Positions 10,301-21,930 of a stretch of 64,000 nt of DNA are shown here, piece by piece. The position numbers were made by a program, and so were the translations under genes. The notes under the pieces are model-generated. The model searched no databases. It was given only the letters and a program-made list of their open reading frames with translations, and was not told the origin of the DNA. This stretch comes from Conchocele bisecta (lineage: Eukaryota > Mollusca > Bivalvia > Lucinida > Thyasiridae). The stretch's first letter is position 1; each line of letters begins with the position of its first letter. The stretch is from NCBI GenBank assembly GCA_029237695.1, contig CM055274.1:21751505-21815504 (forward strand). The letters are read 5' to 3'.

Positions 10301-12486
10301 GATCAAGTGCTCTACCAGTCCTGGTGCGATGACCGACTGATCAAGGGCTAAACTAGTCCTGGTGCGATGTCCGACTGATCAAGTTCTATACTAGTCCAGG
10401 TGCGATTGCCGACTGATCAAGGGCTACACTAGTCCTGGTGCGATGGCCGACTGATCAAGGGCTAAACTAGTCCTGGTGCGATGGCCGACTGATCAAGGGC
10501 TAAACTAGTTCTGGATTGATGGCCGACTGATCTAGTTCTATGCTAGTCATGGTTAGATGGCCGACTGATCAAGTGCTAAACTAGTCCTGGTGCGATGGCC
10601 GACTGATCAAGTTCTAAACTAGTCCTGGAGCAATGGCCGACTGATCAAGTTCTGAACTAGTCCTGGAGCGATGGCCGACTGATCAAGTGCTATACTCGGC
10701 ATGGCCGACTGATCACGTGCTATACTGGGCATGGTGAGATTGCCAACTGATCAAGTGCTATACTGGACATGGTGCAACGGGCGACTAATCAATCGCTATA
10801 CTACTTATGGTGCGATGGCAGACTGATCAAGTGCTCTACTAGTCCTGGTGCGATGACCGACTGATCAAGGGCTAAACTAGTCCTGGTGCGATGTCCGACT
10901 GATCAAGTTCTATAATAGTCCAGGTGCAATGGCCGACTGATCAAGGGCTACACTAGTCTTGGTGCGATGGCCGACTGATCAAGGGCTAAACTAGTCCTGG
11001 TGCGATGGCCGACTGATCAAGGGCTAAACTAGTCCTGGAGCGATGGCCGACTGATCTAGTTCTATGCTAGTCATGGTTAGATGGCCGACTGATAAAGTGC
11101 TAAACTAGTCCTGGTGCGATGGCCGACTAATCAAGTTCTAAACTAGTCCTGGAGCAATGGCCGACTGATCAAGTTCTGAACTAGTCCTGGAGCGATGGCC
11201 GACTGATCAAGTGCTATACTCGGCATGGCCGACTGTTCACGTGCTATACTGGGCATGGTGAGATTGCAAACTGATCAAGTGCTATACTGGGCATGGTGCA
11301 ATGGGCGACTAATCAAGCGCTATACTACTTATGGTGCGATGGCAGACTGATCAAGTGCTCTACTAGTCCTGGTGCGATGACCGACTGATCAAGGGCTAAA
11401 CTAGTCCTGGTGCGATGTCCGACTGATCAAGTTCTATACTAGTCCAGGTGCGATGGCCGACTGATCAAGGGCTACACTAGTCCTGGTGCGATGGCCGACT
11501 GATCAAGGGCTAAACTAGTCCTGGAGCGATGGCCGACTGATCTAGTTCTATGCTAGTCATGGTTAGATGGCCGACTGATCAAGTGCTAAACTAGTCCTGG
11601 TGCGATGGCCGACTGATCAAGTTCTAAACTAGTCCTGGAGCAATGGCCGACTGATCAAGTTCTGAACTAGTCCTGGAGCGATGGCCGACTGATCAAGTGC
11701 TATACTCGGCATGGCCGACTGATCACGTGCTATACTGGGCATGGTGAGATTGCCAACTGATCAAGTGCTATACTGGACATAGTGCAATGGGCGACTAATC
11801 AAGCGCTATACTACTTATGGTGCGATGGCAGACTGATCAAGTGCTCTACTAGTCCTGGTGCGATGACCGACTGATCAAGGGCTGAACTAGTCCTGGTGCG
11901 ATGTCCGACTGATCAAGTTCTATACTAGTCCAGGTGTGATGGCCGACTTATCAAGGGCTACACTAGTCCTGGTGCGATGGCCGACTGATCAAGGGCTAAA
12001 CTAGTCCTGGTGCGATGGCCGACTGATCAAGGGTTAAACTAGTCCTGGAGCGATGGCCGACTGATCTAGTTCTATGCTAGTCATGGTTAGATGGCCGACT
12101 GATCAAGTGCTAATCTAGTCCTGGTGCGATGGCCGACTGATCAAGTTCTAAACTAGTCCTGGAGCAATGGCCGACTGATCAAGTTCTGAACTAGTCCTGG
12201 AGCGATGGCCGACTGATCAAGTTCTAAACTAGTCCTGGTGCGATGGCCAACTGATCGAGTGCTAAAGTAGTCCTGGTGCGATGGCCGACTGATCAAGTGC
12301 TATACTAGTCCTGGTGAGATGGTCGACTGATCAAGTTCTAAACTAGTCCTGGTGCGATGGCCGACTGATCAAGTGCTAAGCTAGTCCTGGTGCGATGGCC
12401 TACTGATCAAGTGCTAAACTAGTCCTGGTGCGATGGCCGACTGATCAAGTGCTAAACTAGTCATGGTGCGATGGCCGACTGATCAA
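7319..12486. repeat. 38-bp satellite, array 2, with higher-order structure
   Basis: About 136 monomers of 38 bp. The left 700 bp is irregular. From 8243 a marker variant (ATACTCGGCATGGCCGACTG) recurs at 8243, 8773, 9301, 9635, 10168, 10692, 11216 and 11702. Most spacings are 524-533 bp, that is about 14 monomers; two are shorter (334 and 486), as expected from loss of whole monomers. Rare variants also recur about 1392 bp apart: CTCGTGCGATGACCAACTGA at about 8396 and 9789, and the insertion CATGTAGTCATGG at about 8627 and 10016. A second tier of duplication is therefore present. No ORF longer than the threshold occurs. Confidence 0.92.
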
Positions 12487-12873
12487 ATCGCATGCCATAA
12501 TAACTAGATGGCCATGGCCTGCATGTCGTGCCCGCCGAGGCATTTGATAGTACAAACAATGTTTTTATTGCAACAAAGCTTTAGCCCGTTGACGTAAAAA
12601 CATGCCGCACCCGCCGAGGCTTTGATAGTATACCCAAAAACTTTAACTAAAAAACACTTTAACCAAAAACGTTATCCTGAATGCACACCAATGTGCCGAC
12701 TATATCGCTCTGTTTGCAAGCGAGCCCAACAAAAACATTAAGGGAAATTTCAAAGTAATTTGACCGTGACATTGGGCACATATAAATAATAATGAAAATG
12801 TGGGTGACAAATACACAGTATGTGAAGTTTCGAGTGAATTGGTGAAGCAGTTTCAGAGATATAGTGTTCTTAA
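12487..12873. repeat. Right edge of satellite and TTGACC-type repeat, first monomer
   Basis: After the satellite comes GATGGCCATGGCCTGCATGT with CCGCCGAGGCATTTGATAGT, which recurs at 13661-13705. A monomer of a dispersed repeat follows (AAAGTAATTTGACCGTGACA at about 12750). No gene. Confidence 0.5.
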
Positions 12874-13354
12874 AGGTACATGCCCACACAATGTTCTTTA
12901 TATCAGAAACATCATCTGAGACATTTTCGAGCAAATTAAACATTAATTCACCATTAATACACATATTTATTGGCATTATTATACATTTTATATCAGACGT
13001 AAATTTCCACACTGCTATCAGGGGCGATAACCGTGTTTCCTTAAAATGTTACCAAGACATTACTATTTATTTTTTGATGTGCAATGATCATACTTTATAA
13101 TCTGTCGAAAACATTATTTTTTCAAGGAATCACATGTAATTATTATAAGTAATTAAAAAATATCATGCCTCATTTGAATATGAAAATAGCTTGATACCAC
13201 TGCTAGCCTTTATCAGTAAAATAAATATTACTAAATGATTATATATGGATAGCAGGCACACGTAATTTTTAGAACTGGTGGAATAGTGACACAATTATAC
13301 ACTTATTTAATTGCTATAAAGAACAGTTTGTGCCTACTGAGTGGGCATGTACCT
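12874..13354. mobile_element. TTAA-target MITE, copy 1 (481 bp)
   Basis: The ends AGGTACATGCCCAC and GTGGGCATGTACCT are inverted, and TTAA occurs on both sides (12870-12873 and 13355-13358). The sister repeat at 13630 reads GTTCTTAAAAAACTT without an insertion, which matches an empty site at TTAA. Copy 2 at 14115-14595 has exactly the same length in the opposite orientation. No ORF that could be a transposase is present, so it is non-autonomous. TTAA duplication is typical of piggyBac-like elements, but the terminal bases do not resemble the usual CCY start. Confidence 0.8.
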
Positions 13355-13358
13355 TTAA

Positions 13359-14110
13359 AAACTTTAACCTTAAATCAAAAAATTTTAACCAGAAGCACGA
13401 AGTGACGTACATATGGATGTACGTATGTATGTAGGCCAATGTGACAACAATATCGCACTGTCCACATGCAGGCATGTCAAAAACTTTGAGGTAAATTTCA
13501 AAGTAATTTGACCTTGATATTGGGCACAGGGGTTGCAGGGGTTGAGCAGAGAATGAAACTATGGATGATGATAAACACACATGTGAAGCTTCGAGTGAAT
13601 TGGCGAAGCCGTTTCTGAGACATAGTGTTCTTAAAAAACTTAGCCTAGGGAAAATAAAAACCAGATGGCCATGGCCCACATGTCGAGCCCACCGAGGCAT
13701 TTGATGGTCTCGGAGTACATTTATTTGAAGTTTGAATTAAGGTATGTAAAAGCTTTAACGCAAATTTGAAAGTCATTTGACCTTGACCTTGGGCATGTGG
13801 GTCGCATGCGTGGGCTATAATATGAAAATATGGATGATAATAAAGAATTATCTGAAGTTTGAAGCAAATCTGAGTAAGTGCTGTAGAGATATAAGGTATG
13901 GAAAAACATTAACCCAAATTTAGTAATTTGACCTTGACCTTGGGGCACAGGGGCCGCATGAGTGGGACACAGAATGAATATGTGGATGATGACTAATAAG
14001 CATTTGATGTTTCAAGTCAATGTGACTTAGGATATGGTATTTAAAAACATACACCGATTTCGGACGGACTGACGCACGGACGTCATTGTGATCACTAAGT
14101 CAACCCCTTT
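13359..14110. repeat. TTGACCTTGACCTT repeat, three to four diverged monomers of about 170 bp
   Basis: Monomers near 13470-13640, 13740-13890 and 13900-14070 share AAAGTCATTTGACCTTGACC, GGGCAC..GGG..GCATG and GATGATAATAAA. The run ends in CGGACGGACTGACGCACGGA. This type of repeat is common in bivalve genomes. Its short ORFs on the minus strand change frame between monomers and are not genes. Confidence 0.65.
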
Positions 14111-14114
14111 TTAA

Positions 14115-14595
14115 TGGTGCATGCCCACTCAGTAGGCTAAAAATGCTCTTCATGGGATTTAAATAAGTGTATAATTGTCACTATTCCACTAGTTATAAAC
14201 ATTATCTATACAGATATAATCATTTGGTAATATTTATTTTACTGATAGTGACGCGCGGTGGTATCGGTATCATGTGCAAATGGGGCATGATATTCTATAA
14301 GTATTTATACTAATTAAATGCATCAATTGAAAACAAAATTGACAGATTATAAAGTATGATCATTGCACATCAAAAAATAAATACAGAGAATAAATAGTAA
14401 TGTCCGTTAACATTTTAAGGAAACACGGTTATCGTCCCTGATATCAATGTGGAAATTTTCTTCTGATATAAAATGTATAATAATGCCAAACAATACGTGG
14501 GTAATGGTAAATGATTGTTTATATGGCCAGAAAATGTCTCCGATGATGTTTCCGACATAAAGAACATTTTGTGCCTATTGAGTGGGCATGTACCT
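14115..14595. mobile_element. TTAA-target MITE, copy 2 (481 bp, inverted to copy 1)
   Basis: TTAA at 14111-14114 and 14596-14599, with ends TGGTGCATGCCCACTC and GAGTGGGCATGTACCT. The interior is the reverse complement of copy 1 with moderate divergence and no length change. Confidence 0.8.
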
Positions 14596-14599
14596 TTAA

Positions 14600-15285
14600 C
14601 GCTAGCTCCGCACTGTCCCGTGAGACCTATGCATGTGTTAAGTTTCATAAAACATATTGCAAAGGGTGTTCGCGTTATGCTCCGGACAAATCAGTGCGCG
14701 AAAAGACAAAGGGAGATAACTAAGCTAGAAAATGTGTTCATAGAATACGGATACCCCACATATCGCTTTGATAGTAAACAAGGCAAAATTCCAGTGTCCA
14801 AAAGGGAGGGATAATCCATGACACGGGGTTCGAATCAAAAATTGAAATAAACTTTCCGCATCTACTCATCATAAGGAAGCTACATATCCAAGTTCAGTGC
14901 TGTAGCCATTACAAAAGTTTTACGAGCTACAAGGCAAAATTTTCAAATTCTAATTAAAAAAGGGGGAGATAATCCATTACTCGGGGGTCGAATCAAAATA
15001 AACTTTGCAAATCTACTCATCATAAGGAAGCTACATACCAAGTTTCAGGTGTGTAGCTATTAGGGTTTAAAAGTTTTACGAGCTACAAGCCAAAATTGGA
15101 AAATTCTAACTTGAAAAGGGGGAGATAATCCATGACCATGGGGTCGAATCAAACATACATGTACCAAGTTTCAGGTCTGTAGCTATTACGGTTTAAAAGT
15201 TTTACGAGTTACTAGGTTGGTGACGGACGGAAAAACGGACAAGGGTAACACTAAATGCCCCCTCCACTATCGTGGTGGGGGCATA
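14600..15285. repeat. Three-monomer dispersed repeat ending in a GC hairpin
   Basis: Monomers of about 150-170 bp begin near 14805, 14965 and 15115 with GGGAGATAATCCATGAC and continue GGGTCGAATCAAA and AAGTTTTACGAGCTAC. The last is followed by GACGGACGGAAAAACGGACA and a hairpin TGCCCCCTCCAC/GTGGTGGGGGCA (15257-15284). The layout (core tandem repeats, then a hairpin end) suggests a non-autonomous mobile element. Confidence 0.5.
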
Positions 15286-15289
15286 CAAA

Positions 15290-15955
15290 TTAGTGAGGCA
15301 AAAGTTGTCATATACAAGTAACTTACCTTAATTCATCAGTTACACATCAGACGATGAATGAACTTTAATTCTGGTGTAGAATATTAAAGTTATTCATTAT
15401 GTTCAATAGTGCTGCTTTGACATGACGTGAAATTAAAACATGCATGACATGATCTGGAAGAAAAACCACAGACCAAGCACGCATATTCAGTATCACGTCC
15501 GTCGGTTCTTATCCAGCTCCGATTTTTGTCACCTGTCCACAAAATCCAGAATCCAACATTGTCGCAAATTTAATCCTCTATGTTGGTGTACGTTAGAACA
15601 AAATGGCACTTAGTATATTATCCAATGCGGGTTGTAATCTCTTGTTCCTCTAAATAAATGCGTCCAACAATCCCTGTAGCTGTTATCGTGATAAAAAATG
15701 TTATAGGTTCTGTCAGCGCCTCACATATTGATCTTAATATCAACCATTTTGATTCCAAGTACCAGAATAATGATGTTTCCATGCGCCGTCGTAGTGTTAC
15801 CTGTCAGATTACGTTGTTTATTTGATCAAATTGATGTACAAATTTGTGTCCGCTAATGTCGCCAAGAGCATAATCTGTGATGTAATAATTTGGCATAACT
15901 TCTAGCTTGTGAATTTTTGGTTGAATGAAGTGATCACTATGGTGAATAAGTGTGT
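15290..15955. other. Stretch without recognised features
   Basis: AT-rich sequence. I see no coding exon, repeat or element end here. Confidence 0.4.
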
Positions 15956-16215
15956 ATTTGTGTCCGGTTTGCTCAGTAGGTAGAGCGATGGTGTGGTAAA
16001 CCAGAGATCCCCGGTTCGATTCCGGGCTGGTGCGCATCTTTCTCATCCTGTGACATTTAGCGCCCAACGTAGTTGCGGGAAGTAACTCTGCAGAATACTC
16101 GCGCACCGTCCGTACCGAAAGATATGGTGCTCTCCGTAGGTTTCCCCTGCAAAGTACCAAATCACATCTGATTTGCACTTCAACTGTTAATTGCGACATA
16201 TTTTCTGTATTTTTC
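15956..16215 (+). mobile_element. tRNA-derived SINE, copy 1
   Basis: The tRNA-like head at 15962-16035 has a box A (GCTCAGTAGGTAGAGC), an anticodon-like loop GTGGTAA (it would read GGT, Thr) and a box B (GGTTCGATTCCGG). The D and T stems pair well, but the acceptor stem has several mismatches and there is no terminator-like T run, so it is not a working tRNA. The body runs to about 16215 (GCGCCCAACG...AATTGCGACATATTTTCTGT). Confidence 0.7.
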
Positions 16216-16235
16216 AATTGAAAGAAATGTCAGTA

Positions 16236-16410
16236 TTATATTTATTCATTTCTGTGTAATAAGTACAGAAAAATATGTCACAATTAACAGCTAAAGCGCG
16301 AATGAGATCCGATTCGGTACTCTGCAGGAAAAATCTATGGAGCACCGTAACTCTGGGTACGGACGATAATTGAGTATTATGTTGCCCAACGAAGGACCGC
16401 GACTGATAAA
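16236..16410 (-). mobile_element. SINE body, inverted copy without head
   Basis: This is the reverse complement of the body at 16070-16215 (for example TGTCACAATTAACAGCT against AACTGTTAATTGCGACA). It lacks the tRNA head. With copy 1 it makes an inverted pair with a loop of only about 50 bases around 16215-16260. Confidence 0.6.
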
Positions 16411-16534
16411 TACTCCCAAAATTGTACCCAAACATATGCAATTCGGAGACAAAAATTAAACATGGAATTCGAGGACGAATTTCAATTTGGCGGAGAAGAA
16501 TGTCACAGTACGCAACTGACTATGGGGATGAAAA

Positions 16535-16660
16535 GTGTGTATGATATGTGCCTTGTTAGCTTGCTCGGTAAAGCCATGGGCATGGTACGGTAAACATGAG
16601 GTCCCTGGTTCGATTACGGGCCGTTATTTATCTTTCTCACTCTGTGACACAAGTAAACAG
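16535..16660 (+). mobile_element. SINE head, copy 3
   Basis: A second tRNA-like head: TTGCTCGGTAAAGCC for box A and GGTTCGATTACGG for box B, followed by the shared tail ATCTTTCTCACTCTGTGACA seen after copy 1. It is more diverged, and no body follows. Confidence 0.6.
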
Positions 16661-17355
16661 TTTTATTTTAAAGAAATGGCTATCACCGGAATAAATATTA
16701 TCTTCACAAAATTTGATTCGGGCCAATAGAAATCAACAGCCAGAACAGAACGTTTGCAGCAATAGAAATCTAATTCCAAAATAAATTTTTAATTTTCTTA
16801 TTATGATCAGGTTTCGAAAATTAAAATATGCTTTTCTTTTAAAATTATTATCAATATGTTCACCATGTTATTATGGTTAATATGCAATTCACAGTCTCCT
16901 TGCAGCTTGAAATACATTATGAAAAGTTGTGTTGATCTCAGAAATTGTCATGTCGACTATAGGATCGCGTCGAAATAATTTTAACAGAATAGGAAAACGT
17001 AATTTGATACCGACGAAAAAGTAAACAAAACGCAAAATTGATGCTTAGTTTTGCAATATTATACCGTAGACCACACATTATAATTTGATTTTATATGAAA
17101 ATAAATATATTGTGAGTATGCTGGTGTCTATTAATGTGTTCTTGATATTCGGAACGGCAGTGACGACATTTCTTTTTGTCCAAGAAATTGTCATGGTTAA
17201 TGTTTCACTGTTTGTCTCGCAATAACCCGCCGGTTTATGTTTGCGCACCAAAAAAACAGATCACCAATACCGCTGACTTTCTAGTCACTTTGAATGAAAT
17301 AGATGGGATAACATTTTGGATTGGAACACGGATACGTTTGTCAACTATTTAGATT
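16661..17355. other. AT-rich stretch without recognised features
   Basis: Nothing coding or repeated elsewhere in the window was recognised here. Confidence 0.35.
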
Positions 17356-17359
17356 TTAT

Positions 17360-17645
17360 TGCCGCATTGGTCAAGCAGAGCGGTCCGCTGGTTTGACCGC
17401 AGAGCGCAGCGTAAAGCGGTCATTCTTTCGCAGTTTAAAGAAAGAAAAAAAGGAGCGTAAACTGCAATTAAAAGCGGAGCGCAGCGCTAACTGCGCTATA
17501 AGTATTGCAATTCCGCAACCAACTCTTGGGACCGCAGTCACATGATTGCAGTCCGATTTCGGTCCAATTGCAATTAATGGGAACGTGAATTGCAATCCTG
17601 CGCTCCAGGAATTGCAATTCGCCTGGTAAGAGAACCGCAGGTCAC
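17360..17645 (-). repeat. Inverted relative of the satellite flanking unit
   Basis: Read on the minus strand it begins CCTGCGGTTCTCTTACCA, like the left ends of 5201 and 6577, and has interspersed AATTGCAATTC, ATTGCAGTC and GCGGTCATTCTTTCGC motifs. No satellite is attached. It shows that the flank occurs independently of the 38-bp array. Confidence 0.5.
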
Positions 17646-17649
17646 TCTG

Positions 17650-18606
17650 TACGTACTTGTTCGGGGCTTGTTCACATTGCGCACTTACTATGACGTCATT
17701 CGGAATACCATGTGGTGTTGTTCAACCATTGTTCCGTTTGAGAAAGAAAGTACATGTACGTGCAATTTCGAGATATCTGCTGTGTCCTAGATAATACAAG
17801 GACATGACACTTCCTGATCCGACACAAGGACGCAGTAATCATCGTGCTATCATTTCTATGAATAACTGGTCACAACAGATAGTGTTCTCATTGGAAAGTG
17901 ATATAATTGCTAAAAACCTGACACGGGACAAATGAAGCCGGTTACGATCAACGTAGCCCCGCGCAATCTGATCAGGGCCTTAGTCGTTCGCCATTTCAGT
18001 CAATAATTATGTTTACTGCAACCAGCAAAAACGCAAAATCCCGATCAGAGTGCTGGAATGGGCATAAGGACCAGGATTTGCACTTTTGAAAATAGTTTAA
18101 CGTCCCTTATTTGCGGGTGAGGGGGTGGGGGTGACCCACTTTTATACACAATTGTGGTTGTGACTGAAGAAATAGGACGTATGAGATCTGTGTCCAGTGT
18201 AGCTCATGATTAACTAGTACATGTATATAGCCGGCGAACGATCTATATTGCTTGTTAGAAACATGACGCCAGATGTTTCTGTGATTGAATTGCAAACAGT
18301 GCAGCTCCTGATCAGACTGTGCGTATGCACAGGCTGATCTGGATCTACATTGGTCGCAAAACCCATAAGCTCCATATAATCAGTGACAGCCACATATACA
18401 GTAATTCAGTACAGGAACATTTGGTTGCAAACCAATAGGTGATGCGGGTACTGTCCGTATTGATAACGCTTGCAAGCAATTGAGTTGAGGACTATTGTTG
18501 CTAATGTATGGGACTTGCAACTACATATAGTGAGAGCCGTCATTATGTTCATTGATAATGTTCCGTCTTCATGAAATGGCATGGCATGTTAGCATCGTAT
18601 CGTGTA
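17650..18606. repeat. Duplicated block D, copy 1
   Basis: This non-coding block recurs at 32640-33120 and 47236-47690 (landmark TTTAACGTCCCTTATTTG, then GAGGGGGTGGGGGTGACCCA). At 18305-18345 it contains a small hairpin CTGATCAGACTGTGCG/TGCACAGGCTGATCTGG, a motif I know as common in bivalve genomes. No gene. Confidence 0.55.
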
Positions 18607-18609
18607 AAA

Positions 18610-19252
18610 CGGCCCTCACATATCAGTCGCGGCATCCGCGCGTCTGATAAAACAGGCCAAAAAGGGCATTTTCGCGAGGCGTCCGGCCGGACGCTGTCCG
18701 ATTTTTACGGGCTCCGCTGCGATTTTTAGGGATTGCCCGAACCCCGCGGGCATAAAAACTTGACTACCAATCTGCGAATTTCCAATCACGATTTTAGGCC
18801 GTGGCAAGCCCGTAGACACGTCGCTAGGGCCCCGCCCGGCGGCCTGCCAGAAACCGACCGGTGATGTGGCGGCCGCCTGAAGATTTATACAACGCATCTA
18901 TATATACTCGAAGCGCGGACGCCGGGGGTGGGGGGAAGCCCGACATCAATCGCCAGTCGCCCGGCCTGCGTCCTGGCGGCGCCCGGCCGGGCTCAGCCAG
19001 GACGCCTACCGATCTGTTCTTTGATCAGCCGGCGCCCGCCAGATTATCTAGCGGCGTCCAGCCGACGCTCTCGCGGCCGCATTGTCTCCACTGCGATCCA
19101 ATATTCAAAGGGCACCGACCGGGCCCTGTCTAATATGTGAGGACAGACGTCGCAGACATGAAATTCGCCCGATTCATGCACGGGCTCTAAATCCCCAGGC
19201 GGCTCCTGCGAATAGAAAAATCGCGCGGACGACGGCTGATATGTGAGGGCCG
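18610..19252. mobile_element. GC-rich element with 17-bp perfect terminal inverted repeats
   Basis: CGGCCCTCACATATCAG at 18610-18626 is the exact reverse complement of 19236-19252. The 643-bp interior is much richer in GC and CpG than its AT-rich surroundings. The paralogous block at 47690-47745 lacks it, which supports insertion after duplication. No clear target duplication and no convincing protein: overlapping ORFs of up to about 93 codons on both strands reflect base composition. Confidence 0.65.
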
Positions 19253-19259
19253 CTTAAGA

Positions 19260-20160
19260 AGCGACCTCATTATATATGATGTGTAGAATCAATCGTGTGC
19301 CCATGCATGTAGTTATGCACAGGTGTTGGTCATTACGTGGTACATTGTATGTTTGTGTAGTTTCGTGCAAGTGTCCTGATAGTTTGTTTCTGTCTGCCAC
19401 TATCGGCTGTTTGTATCTGGCTGCCACTTGCGCGCTCCCATTTCGAAGATAACCTACTAAAATGCCGCATATTTGATGTTACGATTACGTTATGTAGTAC
19501 ACATTTTATACAAACGTTCTGTAAGTGGAATGACGTTTACTGGCATTAATAAACGCAGCATGAACCTGTATTACAACACGATTTGAACAATACCGATGCC
19601 GGTATTGCAGGAAATTCAAAGTAAAAAAATGTATGACGTAACGTCAATGGACGGAGCAATCAAGGTGTGGGATCACGTGTTTTCGAACGGCGGGACGTCA
19701 TATTTTTTAAGATGTGTTTACAGTATATTTCCTTTAATATCTCTCTAACATACATGTAATGACACATTTTTGTGAAATGTACCTCCGCAAATGTGGTACA
19801 CGTTGCCCTTTATTGTATATGCGGCGTTAATTTCATAAGTATGTCGTTTTGGCGAATAATCGATTACCGGAAAAGTAAATAAAAACTAGAGCACGTGAAT
19901 GTAAGAAATACACGGTATTCGTTTCTACATTCTTTGCGAAAGTTATAAGTTATTGTAAATAACTTTCAGAGCACCAATAAAACACATATGCCATCGTATT
20001 TGGTGCGCTACATATCATCAAAATCCGTCCGTTTGTTTGGAAGATTTTAAAGAAAATCTACTGTAAAAATGACGTCACAGATTACGTAAATTCGGAAAAT
20101 CTGGTTCGGAAACCACGTGATCCTACACGCTGGCAACGTTCGGTGGTTATTTTTGTGTTT
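19260..20160. other. Stretch without recognised features
   Basis: Mixed AT-rich sequence with CpG-containing patches. No exon, element end or tandem repeat seen. Confidence 0.35.
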
Positions 20161-20164
20161 TTTA

Positions 20165-21300
20165 TTACATAGTGACTTCAACGCACACGCGTTTCGTCTT
20201 CATTTACTCAGAACGGTCGATGGCCAATCACGACCTTCACAAAACACGTGACACTGTATACATACTCAGACGAAATGATTTCCCAGCTCTTACATTCCGG
20301 CAATATGGATAGACTTTCGGGCATATTGGGATCTTCTCTAACCAGAGATCCTGATGAGACGGCTCGTTATGAGCCGGCTCATCTGAAATTGCAGTGTTTG
20401 CACATGTTGGCTTTCTGTCCTCATATGTTCGAAAACGCAGGCATCAGAAACGTGAACTCCAATAATGAACTACATGTAAAAGCCTGTTTCATTTGTATGT
20501 ATCATGTATACATGTGTATCACTTCAAGAAATAAATAGTGTTTAAAACAACTATATGTAATGAACACCGAGTGTATACATGTACGTAATACAAACATGGC
20601 TCTGTCTATAGGTTTCCTTTTACAGACAGATGGCTTGGAACTATTGGAATATTTCATGACATTGTTTTATGTGTGACACATGTATGGTCGGTCTTACCAC
20701 ATCCAAGCTCAGACACTAATAAACAGTCTGTTTCACGAAACCTGCCCAAATGTTACAACTATATAAACAATTGATGCAAAAAATATAACTTTTTTTTTTC
20801 CATAATTTTAAATTTTAAAGGTGAGAATGAGCCTACTTTTTATTTAGTAAAACATTTTGTCTACGATTGATTTATAGCGAAAATAGCTTCTCTATGGGAA
20901 TTTAACTTGTAAGAAAATAGCTGGAGAACCTAAAGAAGTTTTGAAAGATATTGACTTGCTGAGAATGTTTATATAGCCGTAAAATTCGGGCAGGTTTCGC
21001 TAAACAGACTGTACATGTACATGTATATACATGTGTAGATATCAAGAGTATTAGTGAGTATAAGAAAGTAGGATTTCCAAGGCCCATCGAGGAATGCTGT
21101 CGTTTCCATGCCGGCCGGGACTGGTATCGTATTTATCAGGTAACGATGCACGTCATTCGAGCAAGTGCATGTATCTTGTTTTTTTTCTGAAATGAACCTT
21201 TTATATTGTTTTTACACTGAAGTAATTCAAACCACCAAGTGATGTTGTTATGCACCTCTTTCGAACAAGTAATGTAGTACACATTGGCTCTAAGTGGAAT
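20165..21300. repeat. Duplicated block C, copy 2
   Basis: This matches 3737-5075 through most of its length, including the GACGGCTCGTTATGAGCCGG hairpin at 20357. Small indels break every ORF that spans both copies, so the block is non-coding. Confidence 0.6.
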
Positions 21301-21357
21301 AGCGTTTGCCGACACTACAGTGCCAACATTCAATCACAGTACTGAAAGTACTGCCAT

Positions 21358-21660
21358 CAGTAGCCGATTTCATCAACATTGCAAATTTCTAGCAAAGTAT
21401 ACATTGAGCGAGTAATCATTTATTTTTCCCGAAATGCATTATTTCATACAGAACTAACGACTGCATATATTTGATGATTAAAGTATGCATAATTATTAAA
21501 CTGAATTTATTACATTATCACAGCCAAAATGGCTGTGATAATATAATAAATTCAGTATAATAAAAATTAATAAATTTATCTTTAATTTTAAATTTCTCCC
21601 TCAAAGTATACTTTGCTAGATAAGTATACTTTGCAATGTTGGTGAAATATGCTGCAGAGC
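21358..21660. mobile_element. Foldback MITE, copy 1
   Basis: Long inverted arms contain CAGTAGCC, ATTTCATCAACATTGCAAA, CTAGCAAAGTATAC and TAATCATTTATTTTTCCCG. The centre is a near-perfect hairpin (ATTATCACAGCCA/TGGCTGTGATAAT). No coding capacity. Confidence 0.6.
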
Positions 21661-21930
21661 ATGAAATAAGAACATATGACCATGACCTACATTTTCTACT
21701 TAAATTATTGAGTCATTGTAACCATGTGTTGTGTTAAATTATTTCCTAAGCCACTATAATACCATTATTTGGCAACATTTAACTATTAAAGCTATATATT
21801 CAGATATTGTTTAAATTCTGTTTCGCAAAGGAATCTGCTAACTTTGGGAGAATTTGGATATGTAAGAATACACCATGTGGTGAAGTCGTTTCATCTTCAT
21901 TTGCACGGAGGTCGTCCAATAACCAGATGA

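Noticed and set aside
5986..12486. CRISPR-like array
   Set aside because: The 38-bp units are directly adjacent, without unique spacers, and vary gradually. This is a eukaryotic satellite.
15962..16035. Functional tRNA-Thr gene
   Set aside because: The acceptor stem is mismatched and a SINE body and shared tail follow, so it is a SINE head.
18616..19140. GC-rich overlapping ORFs of 70-93 codons
   Set aside because: They lie inside a TIR element, on both strands, with composition-driven residues and no motif.
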